NCBI GenBank assembly: GCA_030726915.1
Contig: JANRCR010000016.1
Location: 1-41,494 of the forward strand
Reading direction: 5' to 3'
From: Candidatus Nanopelagicales bacterium
GTDB taxonomy: Bacteria > Actinomycetota > Actinomycetes > S36-B12
DNA length: 41,494 nt
Below are positions 8,233 to 16,328 of this stretch, piece after piece (within the stretch, counting starts at the first letter, position 1; each line of letters starts with the position of its first letter). The position numbers and the translations under genes were made by a program. Below the pieces are notes generated by a model. It was not told the DNA's origin and searched no databases. It saw nothing but the letters and a program-made list of their open reading frames with translations.

Positions 8233-9393
8233 GTGTTGACCGATCCGAGTGACCCATCTCCTCGAGCCCTCGGTATGTACGTGCATGTTCCCTTCTGCGC
8301 CACCCGTTGCGGATATTGCGATTTCAACACCTACACGGCTCAGGAATTGGGGCCGGGGGCGACGCGGAGCACATATGCCGACACGGTGATCGCCGAGATT
8401 CGGCTTGCGCGCGCCGCCATCGCCGACGATCGGTCCGTCGAGACTGTCTTCGTCGGTGGGGGGACCCCCACCCTGCTGGGTGCTCCGGATCTGGTGCGCA
8501 TCCTCGATGCCGTCTCGCAGGAGTTCGGGCTGGCACCGGGTGCCGAGGTCACGACGGAAGCTAATCCGGATTCGGTGGATCCGGCGATGCTGGCGCACCT
8601 GCGCGAGGGTGGTTTTACGCGCATCTCCCTCGGTGTCCAGAGCCTGGCCACGCACGTGCTGGCAACACTGGACCGCACCCATGAGCCGGGACGGTCCCTG
8701 GCGGCGATTGCCGAGGCGCGACATGCGGGCTTTGAACACGTGAGTGCGGATCTGATCTATGCGACTCCCGGGGAGACCAACGACGACGTACGGGAATCAG
8801 TGTCAGCCGTGATTGAGGCGGGCATTGACCACCTGTCGGCGTATTCCCTTATCGTGGAGGAGGGGACGCGTCTGGCCGCGCACGTGCGGCGAGGGACGAT
8901 CGCGGCTCCTGATGATGATGTCGCAGCAGAGCGATATGTGTTGATTGATGAGTTGGCCACCTCCGCTGGTCTGGACTGGTACGAAGTCTCCAACTGGGCG
9001 CGTCCCGGCGGGGAATGTCGACACAACCTGGGCTACTGGACCGATCAGGACTGGTGGGGAGCGGGTCCGGGGGCTCACGGGCACATGGCCGGTCGACGGT
9101 GGTGGAACATCAAGCATCCCGTGGCCTATGCGCAGTGTGTTGAAGTGAGCCGATTGCCCGTGGCGGGTGAGGAGACCGTTGACGATGCCGGCCGAGAACT
9201 TGAGCGAGTGATGCTGGGCATGCGTTTGGTCCAGGGCATGGACCCCGATGGGTTGCCGGACGCCGAGGTGTCTGACCTGCTGGCACTGCGCTTGATCGAG
9301 CTGCAGGTCCACGATCAGCACGGGGTGAGAATTGCCCTCACGCGACAGGGCCGGCTGGTGGCCGATGCGGTGGTGCGGCGGCTGACTCCGTGA
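8233..9393 (+). CDS. hemW: HemW-type radical SAM protein (heme chaperone)
   Basis: 386 residues. The radical SAM cysteines are C22, C26 and C29 in FCATRCGYCDFNTY; downstream are FVGGGTPTLL, EANPD, RISLGVQS, DLIYATPGE and the C-terminal HNLGYW plus GPGAHG typical of HemW rather than of the coproporphyrinogen oxidase HemN. HemW proteins bind heme and deliver it to respiratory enzymes; older annotations call them oxygen-independent coproporphyrinogen III oxidase. The start is uncertain: GTG 8233 fits a hexamer-N6-start signal and gives the short N-terminal tail seen in actinobacterial relatives, while ATG 8275 would start directly at the conserved YVHVPFC. Confidence 0.9.
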   Translation: MLTDPSDPSPRALGMYVHVPFCATRCGYCDFNTYTAQELGPGATRSTYADTVIAEIRLARAAIADDRSVETVFVGGGTPTLLGAPDLVRILDAVSQEFGLAPGAEVTTEANPDSVDPAMLAHLREGGFTRISLGVQSLATHVLATLDRTHEPGRSLAAIAEARHAGFEHVSADLIYATPGETNDDVRESVSAVIEAGIDHLSAYSLIVEEGTRLAAHVRRGTIAAPDDDVAAERYVLIDELATSAGLDWYEVSNWARPGGECRHNLGYWTDQDWWGAGPGAHGHMAGRRWWNIKHPVAYAQCVEVSRLPVAGEETVDDAGRELERVMLGMRLVQGMDPDGLPDAEVSDLLALRLIELQVHDQHGVRIALTRQGRLVADAVVRRLTP

Positions 9394-9402
9394 CGGACAC
9401 TG

Positions 9403-9801
9403 TCACGGCCTCAGCGGGCGACCGTCCGCATCGGTCGTGATTCCTGACCCGGACAGGATCAGGACTCCTTCGATCATGCCCCAGAGCGCCCCCAGACCGA
9501 ATGTGGCAATGGTGACGAGGATCTGAAGCACCCCGATGCTGGTGTAGCCGAGATAGAAGCGATGAACGCCGATGCTGCCCAGGAAGATACCGAGCAGGCC
9601 GGCGGTGAGTCGTGACTTGTCCTGCCCGTCGACGACAACGGGTACGACGATGACGTCGGGGCCGGGGGCCGGATATCCCGGAGGCGGGTCACCGGGGTAG
9701 GCCGCTCCGGTGGGGGCGGGGCCCGGATATGTGGGTCGTGATTGGTCGGGTCCCGGCAGCGGCCCAGGTTCGTCGTGGGGCGGCGGAGTGGGCTGTGTCA
9801 C
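9403..9801 (-). CDS. TM2 domain protein with Pro-rich N-terminus
   Basis: 132 residues. The first half (about 1-50) is a Pro/Gly-rich cytoplasmic-type tail; the second half is a TM2 domain: two hydrophobic helices joined by the short GSIGVHRFYLGYTSIGVLQI segment with the conserved G-x-HRFYLG core. TM2 proteins are small membrane proteins of unknown biochemical role. The GTG start has AAGGAGG about five bases upstream. The gene diverges from hrcA and converges with hemW. Confidence 0.88.
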   Translation of the reverse strand: MTQPTPPPHDEPGPLPGPDQSRPTYPGPAPTGAAYPGDPPPGYPAPGPDVIVVPVVVDGQDKSRLTAGLLGIFLGSIGVHRFYLGYTSIGVLQILVTIATFGLGALWGMIEGVLILSGSGITTDADGRPLRP

Positions 9802-9844
9802 GGTTCCTCCTTCTCAGCACGCCCCATGATGCCGGAGGGCGTAG

Positions 9845-9875
9845 CATTGGCACTCGAAGCAGTGGAGTGCCAATG
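9845..9875. promoter_or_regulatory. CIRCE operator upstream of hrcA
   Basis: A perfect inverted repeat with 11-base arms around a 9-base spacer; its core is TTGGCACTC-N9-GAGTGCCAA, one base per arm different from the consensus TTAGCACTC-N9-GAGTGCTAA, with the change compensated on both arms. It ends 19 bases before the hrcA GTG. This is the binding site of HrcA, so the hrcA-dnaJ unit is expected to be autoregulated and heat-inducible. Confidence 0.93.
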
Positions 9876-9894
9876 TCGCTGAGGAGGTGCGGAG

Positions 9895-10908
9895 GTGCTG
9901 GAAGATCGTCGCCTCGCTGTGCTCCGCGCCATCGTTGAGGACTACGTCTCCACCCGCGAGCCCGTGGGCAGCAAATCGCTTGTGGAGCGGCATGCCCTCG
10001 GTGTGTCCTCCGCCACGATCCGCAACGACATGGCCGTGCTCGAAGACGAGGGCTACATCGCACAGCCACACACCAGTGCCGGTCGCATACCGACTGATCT
10101 GGGCTACCGAGCCTTCGTCGATCGGCTGTCGGGTGTCAAACCGATGTCCGGTGCGGAGCGACGGGCGATATCGAACTTCCTCGCCGGAGCGGTGGATCTC
10201 GACGATGTCATGGCGCGCAGTGTTCGCCTGCTTGCGCAGATCACCCGGCAGGTCGCGCTCGTGCAGTACCCCTCTCTCGTGCAATCAACCGTCCTGCATC
10301 TGGAGATGGTGCGCCTGAGCGAGACTCGCATCCTCCTCGTCCTCATCGCCGATACAGGACGGGTCGAGCAGCGCAGTGTTGATCTTCCGTCTCCCATGAC
10401 CGACGAGGATGTTGCCCTTGTGCGCAGCCGACTGGTCACTGCGGTCATCGGCCAAAAGTGCGCCGAGCTCGGCCCACGTCTTGAGTCATTCGTGGAGACC
10501 ATGGACGTAGCGATCCGGCCGTCGGTCACGGTGATCGTGGCGAGCCTGTTGGACGCCACAATCGATACGGTCGAGCAGCGTGTCGTCCTCGGGGGCACGG
10601 CTAACCTCGCTCGCTACCGTGACTCCTTCGCGACCAATCTCGAACCTGTTCTTGAGGCGTTGGAGGAACAGGTCGTCCTCCTGCGACTGCTGGGAGAGGT
10701 TTCTGGTGACGTCACCATTCGCATCGGCCACGAAAACCCCGTTGAGGACCTCCAGGGGACCAGCGTGATTGCGACAGGCTACGGCCGCGGGGATGCCGTC
10801 GTAGCCGGGGTGGGTGTTGTCGGTCCGACCCACATGGACTACCCGGGCACCATCGCTGCGGTGAGTGCGGTGGCGCAGTACCTCGGCCGCATCCTGGATG
10901 AGAATTAG
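9895..10908 (+). CDS. hrcA: Heat-shock repressor HrcA
   Basis: 337 residues. The N-terminal winged helix contains [20 protein letters not shown] and [18 protein letters not shown], the DNA-recognition helix of the family; [15 protein letters not shown] follows, then the GAF-like effector domain and the C-terminal IGHENP and GPTHMDYP motifs. HrcA represses chaperone genes by binding CIRCE, and such a site lies immediately upstream. A GAGGAG is placed about eight bases before the GTG start. The gene leads the run hrcA-dnaJ-rsmE-HIT. Confidence 0.97.
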   Translation: MLEDRRLAVLRAIVEDYVSTREPVGSKSLVERHALGVSSATIRNDMAVLEDEGYIAQPHTSAGRIPTDLGYRAFVDRLSGVKPMSGAERRAISNFLAGAVDLDDVMARSVRLLAQITRQVALVQYPSLVQSTVLHLEMVRLSETRILLVLIADTGRVEQRSVDLPSPMTDEDVALVRSRLVTAVIGQKCAELGPRLESFVETMDVAIRPSVTVIVASLLDATIDTVEQRVVLGGTANLARYRDSFATNLEPVLEALEEQVVLLRLLGEVSGDVTIRIGHENPVEDLQGTSVIATGYGRGDAVVAGVGVVGPTHMDYPGTIAAVSAVAQYLGRILDEN

Positions 10909-10912
10909 CGAC

Positions 10913-12046
10913 GTGGCTACCGACTACTACGCCCTCTTGGGTGTGACTCGCGAGGCGAGCCCAGACGAGATCAAGCGGGCTTATCGACAATTGGCGCGGG
11001 AGTTGCATCCCGATGTCAATCCTGAGCCCTCGAGCCTCGAGCGTTTCAAAGAGGTCACGGCGGCGTACGAGGTGCTCAGCGATGCTGAGAAGCGGCAGAT
11101 GTATGACCTGGGCGGTGATCCGCTGCGCGCGGGGTCGGCCGGATTCGGACCGTCCTTTGACTTCGGCGACATCATGGATGCGTTCTTTGGCGGCGGACAA
11201 CGCAGAGGTCCTCGGCCCCGTATGCGGCGTGGTCAGGATGCTCTGATCCCACTTCAGGTGGATCTGGGCGAGGCGATGTTTGGGGTGACTCGCGAGGTCA
11301 TCGTCGACACGGCCGTGCGTTGCCAGCCCTGCCAGGGTGCGGGTACAGCCCCCGACACCCATCCGGCCACCTGCCCCATGTGCAAGGGCCGGGGTGAAAT
11401 CCAAAATGTCCAGCGCTCCTTCCTGGGTCAGGTCATGACCGCCAGGCCGTGCCCGCAGTGCCAGGGATTCGGCACGACGATCCCCAATCCCTGCGTTGAG
11501 TGCTCAGGCGAAGGCCGTGTGCGCACGCGCACCACGCTCACGGTGCGGGTCCCGCCGGGTGTCGACACCGGCACCCGCATCCAATTGTCGGGGCAGGGAG
11601 AGGTGGGCCCCGGTGGGGGAGAGCCGGGTGACCTCTTCGTGGAAATTGTCCAGCTCCCGCACCCGGTGTTTGAACGTCGAGGCGATGACCTGGTGTGTTC
11701 GGTGGAGGTGCCCATGACCGCTGCCGCGCTGGGCACCACCTTTGATCTGGAGACGATGGACGGTAGTGAGAGTGTCGCGGTGCGATCAGGCACCCAGCCG
11801 GGAGCGGTCCTGACGCTGCGGGCGCGGGGCGTCCCCCGCCTGCGGGGCACCGGCCGAGGAGATCTGCACGTCCACCTCGACGTGCGCACTCCCACGCACC
11901 TCGATGCGGAGCAGGAAGACATCGTTCGCAATCTCGCACGAGCACGGGGCGAGGAGGGCATCGTGTTGCGTGCCAGTGAGCAGACCGCGGACGATGACAC
12001 GGGCGGCTTCTTCTCGCGCATTCGCGGTGCCTTCAGCGGTCGATAA
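10913..12046 (+). CDS. dnaJ: Chaperone DnaJ (DnaJ2 type)
   Basis: 377 residues. J domain 1-65 with HPD at 32-34; a short G/F-rich linker (GSAGFGPSFDFGDIMDAFFG); a zinc-binding domain with four CxxCxGxG repeats (CQPCQGAG, CPMCKGRG, CPQCQGFG, CVECSGEG), all intact; then the substrate-binding C-terminal domains. It stimulates DnaK ATPase and delivers unfolded clients. GTG 10913 was preferred to ATG 10898 because the family starts MATDYY and GGATGAG lies upstream of it. The hrcA-dnaJ pairing marks it as the second, HrcA-linked DnaJ of actinobacteria; dnaK and grpE are not in the window. Confidence 0.95.
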   Translation: MATDYYALLGVTREASPDEIKRAYRQLARELHPDVNPEPSSLERFKEVTAAYEVLSDAEKRQMYDLGGDPLRAGSAGFGPSFDFGDIMDAFFGGGQRRGPRPRMRRGQDALIPLQVDLGEAMFGVTREVIVDTAVRCQPCQGAGTAPDTHPATCPMCKGRGEIQNVQRSFLGQVMTARPCPQCQGFGTTIPNPCVECSGEGRVRTRTTLTVRVPPGVDTGTRIQLSGQGEVGPGGGEPGDLFVEIVQLPHPVFERRGDDLVCSVEVPMTAAALGTTFDLETMDGSESVAVRSGTQPGAVLTLRARGVPRLRGTGRGDLHVHLDVRTPTHLDAEQEDIVRNLARARGEEGIVLRASEQTADDDTGGFFSRIRGAFSGR

Positions 12047-12819
12047 TGGCCGCTCCGGTTTTTTTCTGTGATGCTCCTCCGGGCGCGAAGCCCGGCGATG
12101 TGGTCACGGTGACGGGCCCGGAGGGTCATCATGCAGCGCAGGTCGCGCGCTTGCGGACGGGTGAGGATGTCGAACTCGTCGATGGTGAGGGTCAACGGCT
12201 CATCGGGCACGTGATTGTGGTCGCAAAGAATCGCATCGACGTTCAGATCAGCAGCGTGACGCGCGAGACACCTCCTGATCCTCGGATCATTGTCGTCCAG
12301 GCACTTCCCAAGGGCGAACGTGCCGAGCGGGCGGTCGAGTCCATGACCGAGGTCGGAGTAGACGTCATCGTGCCCTGGTCCGCGGCGAACTGTGTCGCGC
12401 GCTGGACCCCGGAACGATCGATCAAAGGCGTAGCCAAGTGGCGCTCAGTCGCACGCAGCGCAACCAAGCAGTCACGGCGTGCCCGGGTCCCCGAGGTCTG
12501 CACCCTGCACTCCACCTCCGAACTCGCGCCGTGGATCGAGGCTTCGGCGCTGTCACTCCTGCTGGATGAGTCATCCGAGATGCCCCTGGTGAGTGTTCCC
12601 CTTCCGGAGACTGGTGACATCGTGCTCATCGTTGGCCCAGAGGGTGGAGTGTCAGCGGAGGAGCGCGAACACCTGCGCGCTATGGGTGTCCATGCCGTGC
12701 GGCTTGGCCCCACCGTCCTGCGGACATCGACAGCGGGTGCTGTGGGAGCGGCGGTCGTGGCGTCGCGCACCCCCCGGTGGGGAGGGGCCGGAGGGTGTGA
12801 GTCCCCCGTGTCAGGATGA
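12046..12819 (+). CDS. rsmE: 16S rRNA m3U1498 methyltransferase RsmE
   Basis: 257 residues. An N-terminal PUA-like domain (VTGPEGHHAAQVARLRTGE) precedes the SPOUT knot domain with VQALPKGERAERAVE, the IVGPEGGVSAEE loop and the C-terminal RLGPTVLRTSTA. RsmE methylates N3 of U1498 in 16S rRNA. The ATG overlaps the dnaJ stop by one base (TAATG). The last 17 residues are a Gly-rich tail beyond the usual family end. Confidence 0.93.
   Translation: MAAPVFFCDAPPGAKPGDVVTVTGPEGHHAAQVARLRTGEDVELVDGEGQRLIGHVIVVAKNRIDVQISSVTRETPPDPRIIVVQALPKGERAERAVESMTEVGVDVIVPWSAANCVARWTPERSIKGVAKWRSVARSATKQSRRARVPEVCTLHSTSELAPWIEASALSLLLDESSEMPLVSVPLPETGDIVLIVGPEGGVSAEEREHLRAMGVHAVRLGPTVLRTSTAGAVGAAVVASRTPRWGGAGGCESPVSG
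12812..12817 (+). promoter_or_regulatory. Signal before the HIT gene: -10 or ribosome binding site
   Basis: CAGGAT, six bases, GTG 12824. The same hexamer at the same spacing serves znuA, where a -35 TTGACA supports it as a -10. It lies inside the end of rsmE, so an internal promoter is possible. Confidence 0.35.
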
Positions 12820-12823
12820 CGTT

Positions 12824-13168
12824 GTGAGTGACTGCCTTTTTTGCGCCATTTCAGCGGGAGACATCCCGGCGGATATTGTCGCGCGCAGCGATCAGGCCCT
12901 CGCCTTTCGAGACATCGACCCGAAGGCGCCCGTCCACATCCTCATCATTCCCACCGAGCACTACGACGATGTACCGGCCGTGGCCGAGGCCGATCCGGGA
13001 TTGGCGGGGGAGTTGCTGGCGCTTGCCGCCCTCGTCGCGACCCAGGAGGGGGTGGCTGCCTCGGGGCATCGTTTGGTGGCCAACACAGGAGTCGAGGGGG
13101 GGCAGTCCGTCGGCCATGCCCACATCCACCTCCTGGGCGGCCGGGGACTGGGTTGGCCACCCGGGTGA
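12824..13168 (+). CDS. HIT family nucleotide-binding hydrolase
   Basis: 114 residues, the size of the HINT branch. N-terminal DCLFCAISAGDIPADIV, then FRDIDPKAPVHILIIPTEHY, and the histidine triad GHAHIHLLGGRGLGWPPG at the C-terminus. These enzymes hydrolyse adenosine 5'-phosphoramidates or related nucleotide conjugates. The GTG start is chosen because similarity begins immediately (SDCLFC) and a GGATGAC signal precedes it. It sits between rsmE and phoH, the common actinobacterial location. The physiological substrate cannot be told from sequence. Confidence 0.93.
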   Translation: MSDCLFCAISAGDIPADIVARSDQALAFRDIDPKAPVHILIIPTEHYDDVPAVAEADPGLAGELLALAALVATQEGVAASGHRLVANTGVEGGQSVGHAHIHLLGGRGLGWPPG

Positions 13169-13172
13169 ACGC

Positions 13173-13178
13173 TAGTAT
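13173..13178 (+). promoter_or_regulatory. -10 of phoH
   Basis: TAGTAT nine bases before ATG 13188. Transcription would start about 2-4 bases before the ATG, giving an almost leaderless message. No Shine-Dalgarno sequence is present. Confidence 0.45.
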
Positions 13179-13187
13179 TGAAGACAC

Positions 13188-14213
13188 ATGAGTACCCCCT
13201 CCGAAGCCACCATCACCGTCCCGGCGTCTCAGCCGATGGTGGCACTCCTCGGTCCCGGCGACCAACTCTTGCGCGTCGTGGAAGCCCAGTTTCCTGAGGC
13301 CGACATTCACGTGCGCGGCAATGAGATTCGCATCGCGGGGTCGGCGGAGGATGTGGGTCTCGTGGAGGTGCTCGTCGCAGAGATGCTGGCCGTACTCCGC
13401 ACCGGCCAAGGCTTGACGAGTGAATCCGTAGAGCGCAGTGTCACCCTCCTTCGGTCGGGCACGCGGCCCGCCGAGGTGCTGTCAACCAACATCTTGAGTT
13501 CACGCGGGCGCACCATCCGAGCCAAGTCCTTGAATCAAAAGCGCTACGTCGAGGCGATTGATTCCCACACGGTGACCTTCGGTATCGGTCCCGCTGGCAC
13601 GGGCAAGACCTACCTTGCCGTGGCCAAGGCCGTGCAGGCACTCCAGGCCAAGAAGGTCACCCGCATCATCCTCACGCGACCTGCCGTAGAGGCCGGGGAG
13701 AAACTTGGCTTCCTCCCGGGCACGCTCTCGGAGAAGATTGATCCCTACCTGCGTCCTCTCTACGACGCCCTGCACGACATGGTTGATCCCGACACCATTC
13801 CTCGCCTCATCACGGGCGGGACTATCGAGATTGCCCCCCTGGCGTACATGCGTGGACGCACTCTCAATGATGCGTTCATCATCCTTGACGAGGCGCAGAA
13901 TACGACCGCTGAGCAGATGAAGATGTTCCTGACGCGACTGGGCTTCGGATCAACCATGGTGGTCACGGGCGATGTGACCCAGGTGGATCTGCCTGCGGCG
14001 ACAGCCTCCGGACTCACCGTGGTGCAGGGCATCCTCGAGGGCCTTGATGATGTGTCCTTTTGCAGGCTCACGTCGGCCGATGTCGTCCGGCACCGCCTGG
14101 TCGGCCGGATCGTGGAGGCATACGGCCGCTACGACGCCGAGATTGCCGCGGTCAAAGCCGAGATTGCCGCCATCAAGACTGCGCCGCCTCACCGCGGTCC
14201 CCGTAGGGCGTGA
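13188..14213 (+). CDS. phoH: PhoH-like ATPase
   Basis: 341 residues. An N-terminal KH-like region (about 20-75) is followed by the PhoH ATPase domain with the P-loop GPAGTGKT (134-141), TRPAVEAGEKLGFLPG, and the Walker B FIILDEAQNTT followed by VVTGDVTQVDLP. PhoH proteins are helicase-like RNA-linked ATPases, and the fixed linkage to ybeY supports a role in rRNA maturation or decay. It is followed after three bases by ybeY. Confidence 0.95.
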   Translation: MSTPSEATITVPASQPMVALLGPGDQLLRVVEAQFPEADIHVRGNEIRIAGSAEDVGLVEVLVAEMLAVLRTGQGLTSESVERSVTLLRSGTRPAEVLSTNILSSRGRTIRAKSLNQKRYVEAIDSHTVTFGIGPAGTGKTYLAVAKAVQALQAKKVTRIILTRPAVEAGEKLGFLPGTLSEKIDPYLRPLYDALHDMVDPDTIPRLITGGTIEIAPLAYMRGRTLNDAFIILDEAQNTTAEQMKMFLTRLGFGSTMVVTGDVTQVDLPAATASGLTVVQGILEGLDDVSFCRLTSADVVRHRLVGRIVEAYGRYDAEIAAVKAEIAAIKTAPPHRGPRRA

Positions 14214-14216
14214 GTC

Positions 14217-14672
14217 ATGGCGATCGATATCGCCGACACCTCGGGAAGCACCTGGGTCGATGGGGCAGAGCTTGCTCGCCAGACGTCCTATCTCCTCGAC
14301 CGCTTGCACCTTGATCCGGAGGTGGAGGTGTCGATCGCTCTCGTGGACGAAACCGAGATGACGCGCCTTCATGTGGAGTGGATGGATGAGCCGGGGTCGA
14401 CGGACGTCCTCTCCTTCCCGATGGATGATGTGGTGCCCGGGCAGCCGGGTCTGCCTCGACCGACCGGAGTCCTGGGTGACATCGTCCTGTGTCCTGCCGT
14501 TGCCCTGCGCCAGGCCGAGATTGCGGGCCACTCCGGGTCGGCGGAGTTGGAGTTACTGCTCACCCACGGCGTGCTCCACCTGCTCGGATTCGATCATGCT
14601 GGCCCCGAGGAGCATGAGCGCATGTTCACACTGCAGGATCAACTGCTCGCTGACTGGAGGTCACAACCGTGA
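14217..14672 (+). CDS. ybeY: Endoribonuclease YbeY
   Basis: 151 residues with the zinc motif HGVLHLLGFDH at 117-127 (H3 ligand set intact) and STDVLSFPMDD at 61-71. YbeY is a metal-dependent endoribonuclease acting in 16S rRNA 3'-end maturation and 70S quality control. It lies three bases after phoH and its TGA overlaps the GTG of the following gene (GTGA), so the phoH-ybeY-corC segment is translationally coupled. Confidence 0.95.
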   Translation: MAIDIADTSGSTWVDGAELARQTSYLLDRLHLDPEVEVSIALVDETEMTRLHVEWMDEPGSTDVLSFPMDDVVPGQPGLPRPTGVLGDIVLCPAVALRQAEIAGHSGSAELELLLTHGVLHLLGFDHAGPEEHERMFTLQDQLLADWRSQP

Positions 14673-15982
14673 GTTCTGACCTCCTCTTGATCCTTATTGC
14701 TGTCGTCCTCGTGGTGTTTGCAGCGATTCTCGTGATGGCGGAGACAGCGATCACGCGCGTCTCTCGATCCCGTATCGATGAGTTGGCCCGCGATGGCGTG
14801 CGGGGTGCAGCCAGGCTCCTCGCCCTCATGGATGATCGACCGCGCTACGTCAACGTTCTGCTGTTTGTTTCAACGGTGGCTGTGGTCACGGCGGTTGCCC
14901 TGGTGTCCTACGTCGGAGTGGTGAGCCTGCAGGAAGACCGAGGCTGGCCTGTCGGGCTCGCCCTCTTTGTCGTTGTGCTCACCATGGTGGTGGCCAATTA
15001 CGTGGTTGTCGGTGTGGCTGCGCGCACGCTCGGCCGTCAGCACGCCGACGTCATCGCGATGCGCTCCGCAGGATTTGCCCGACTCATGGCCGGTCTGCTC
15101 GGACCTGTGACGTCCCTACTCATCCTCATCGGCAATGTGTTGACCCCCGGCAAGGGGTATCGGGACGGTCCCTTCGTTTCACAGGCCGAACTCAGGGAAC
15201 TCGTCGACATAGCCGAAGCCGAGGACCTCATTGAAGATGATGAGCGACAAATGATCCATTCCGTCTTTGAGTTGGGTGACACCTTCGCTCGTGAGGTGAT
15301 GGTCCCCCGCACAGAAATGATCTATATCGAGCGCCACAAGACACTGCGCCAGGCCCTGTCTCTCGGACTTAGATCCGGCTTCTCTCGTATCCCCGTGATC
15401 GGTGACAACTCAGACGATGTCATCGGCATCGTCTATCTCAAGGACATCGTACGACGCGTCTTTGACAACCGTGAGTCAGAGCAATCCGAGACGGTGGAAT
15501 CACTCATGCGGCCCGCATTCATGGTGCCGGACAGCAAGCAGGCTGATGAGCTCCTGAAGAGCATGCAGGCAGCGCGGACTCACTTGGCCATCGTTGTGGA
15601 TGAGTACGGTGGCACGGCTGGTCTGGTCACCATTGAGGATGTTCTTGAGGAAATCGTGGGCGAAATCGATGACGAATATGACACTGCCGCCCCCGAGGTC
15701 ACGCGATTGGCTGCCAACGAAGTGCGAGTGAGCTCACGTATGCACGTGGATGACTTCGCTGATCTGATTGGCCTGGATGTCGAGTCGGAGGATGAGGGGA
15801 TTGACACCGTTCTCGGCCTCATGGGCAAACGCCTGGGCCGGGTCCCGATCCCCGGGGCATCCGTGGAGATCGATGGCTGGGTGCTCACGGCCGAGAGGGG
15901 TGCTGGACGCCGCAACCGTATCGCCAGCGTCCACGCGAAGCATGGATCGCCCACTGAGGTGGAGGCCACTGATGTCGGGTGA
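14669..15982 (+). CDS. CNNM/CorC-type membrane protein with CBS domains
   Basis: 437 residues: an N-terminal CNNM transmembrane domain (about 1-150, opening LLLILIAVVLVVFAAILVMAETAITRVSRSRI), a CBS pair (about 200-330, with VMVPRTEMIYIERH and HLAIVVDEYGGTAGLVTIED), and a C-terminal CorC/HlyC domain (about 345-425, with ADLIGLDVESEDEGIDTVLG). The family is linked to magnesium or cobalt export and tolerance; the old name hemolysin is misleading. The start GTG overlaps the ybeY stop. The acidic cluster VGEIDDEYD between CBS and CorC domain is typical. Confidence 0.92.
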   Translation: MSSDLLLILIAVVLVVFAAILVMAETAITRVSRSRIDELARDGVRGAARLLALMDDRPRYVNVLLFVSTVAVVTAVALVSYVGVVSLQEDRGWPVGLALFVVVLTMVVANYVVVGVAARTLGRQHADVIAMRSAGFARLMAGLLGPVTSLLILIGNVLTPGKGYRDGPFVSQAELRELVDIAEAEDLIEDDERQMIHSVFELGDTFAREVMVPRTEMIYIERHKTLRQALSLGLRSGFSRIPVIGDNSDDVIGIVYLKDIVRRVFDNRESEQSETVESLMRPAFMVPDSKQADELLKSMQAARTHLAIVVDEYGGTAGLVTIEDVLEEIVGEIDDEYDTAAPEVTRLAANEVRVSSRMHVDDFADLIGLDVESEDEGIDTVLGLMGKRLGRVPIPGASVEIDGWVLTAERGAGRRNRIASVHAKHGSPTEVEATDVG

Positions 15983-16328
15983 ATCATCCGGCGGACTCTC
16001 CGCGGAGGATGACAAACTCCTCACCCTGGCCCGGGGGGCTCGGGGGCGCATAGGTGCGTCACGCGGTGCCGCCCTGCGTGACGAAACCGGCCGGACGTAT
16101 GCCGCAGCGGATGTCCTGCTCCCGTCACTGGCGCTCACCGCACTTCAACTCGTCGTTGCTCATGCTGTGGCCTCAGGCTCTCGCGGGGCGGAGGCGGCGG
16201 TGGTTGTTGGTGACATGCCTGATCCCGCGGGCCTCCAAGCGCTCGTGGACCTAGGTGGCCCGGATGTCGTTGTGCACCTGTGCGAGTCGGATGGAAGCCT
16301 CGTGCTGACGACCACTTCTGGCGCATGA
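15972..16328 (+). CDS. Cytidine-deaminase-like protein lacking zinc ligands
   Basis: 118 residues in the slot that actinobacteria use for a cytidine-deaminase-related gene between the CorC-type gene and era (Rv2365c in M. tuberculosis). The fold trace is visible: SRGAALRDETGRTYAAADV, then LALTALQLVVAHAVASGSRGAEAAVVVG, then DPAGLQALVDLGGPDVVVHL. In a real cytidine deaminase the second segment carries Cys-Ala-Glu and the third Pro-Cys-x-x-Cys. Here LQL replaces CAE and no cysteine is present in the third, so the catalytic zinc site is absent. The ATG lies 11 bases inside the upstream gene. Probably a non-enzymatic, conserved partner of Era or YbeY functions; this is inference. Confidence 0.72.
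   Translation: MSGESSGGLSAEDDKLLTLARGARGRIGASRGAALRDETGRTYAAADVLLPSLALTALQLVVAHAVASGSRGAEAAVVVGDMPDPAGLQALVDLGGPDVVVHLCESDGSLVLTTTSGA

Noticed and set aside
12770-12805. A CCCCCC-GG-TGGGG hairpin as terminator between rsmE and HIT
   Set aside because: It is inside the rsmE coding region, has a short stem and no T run; it is expected by chance in G+C-rich DNA.
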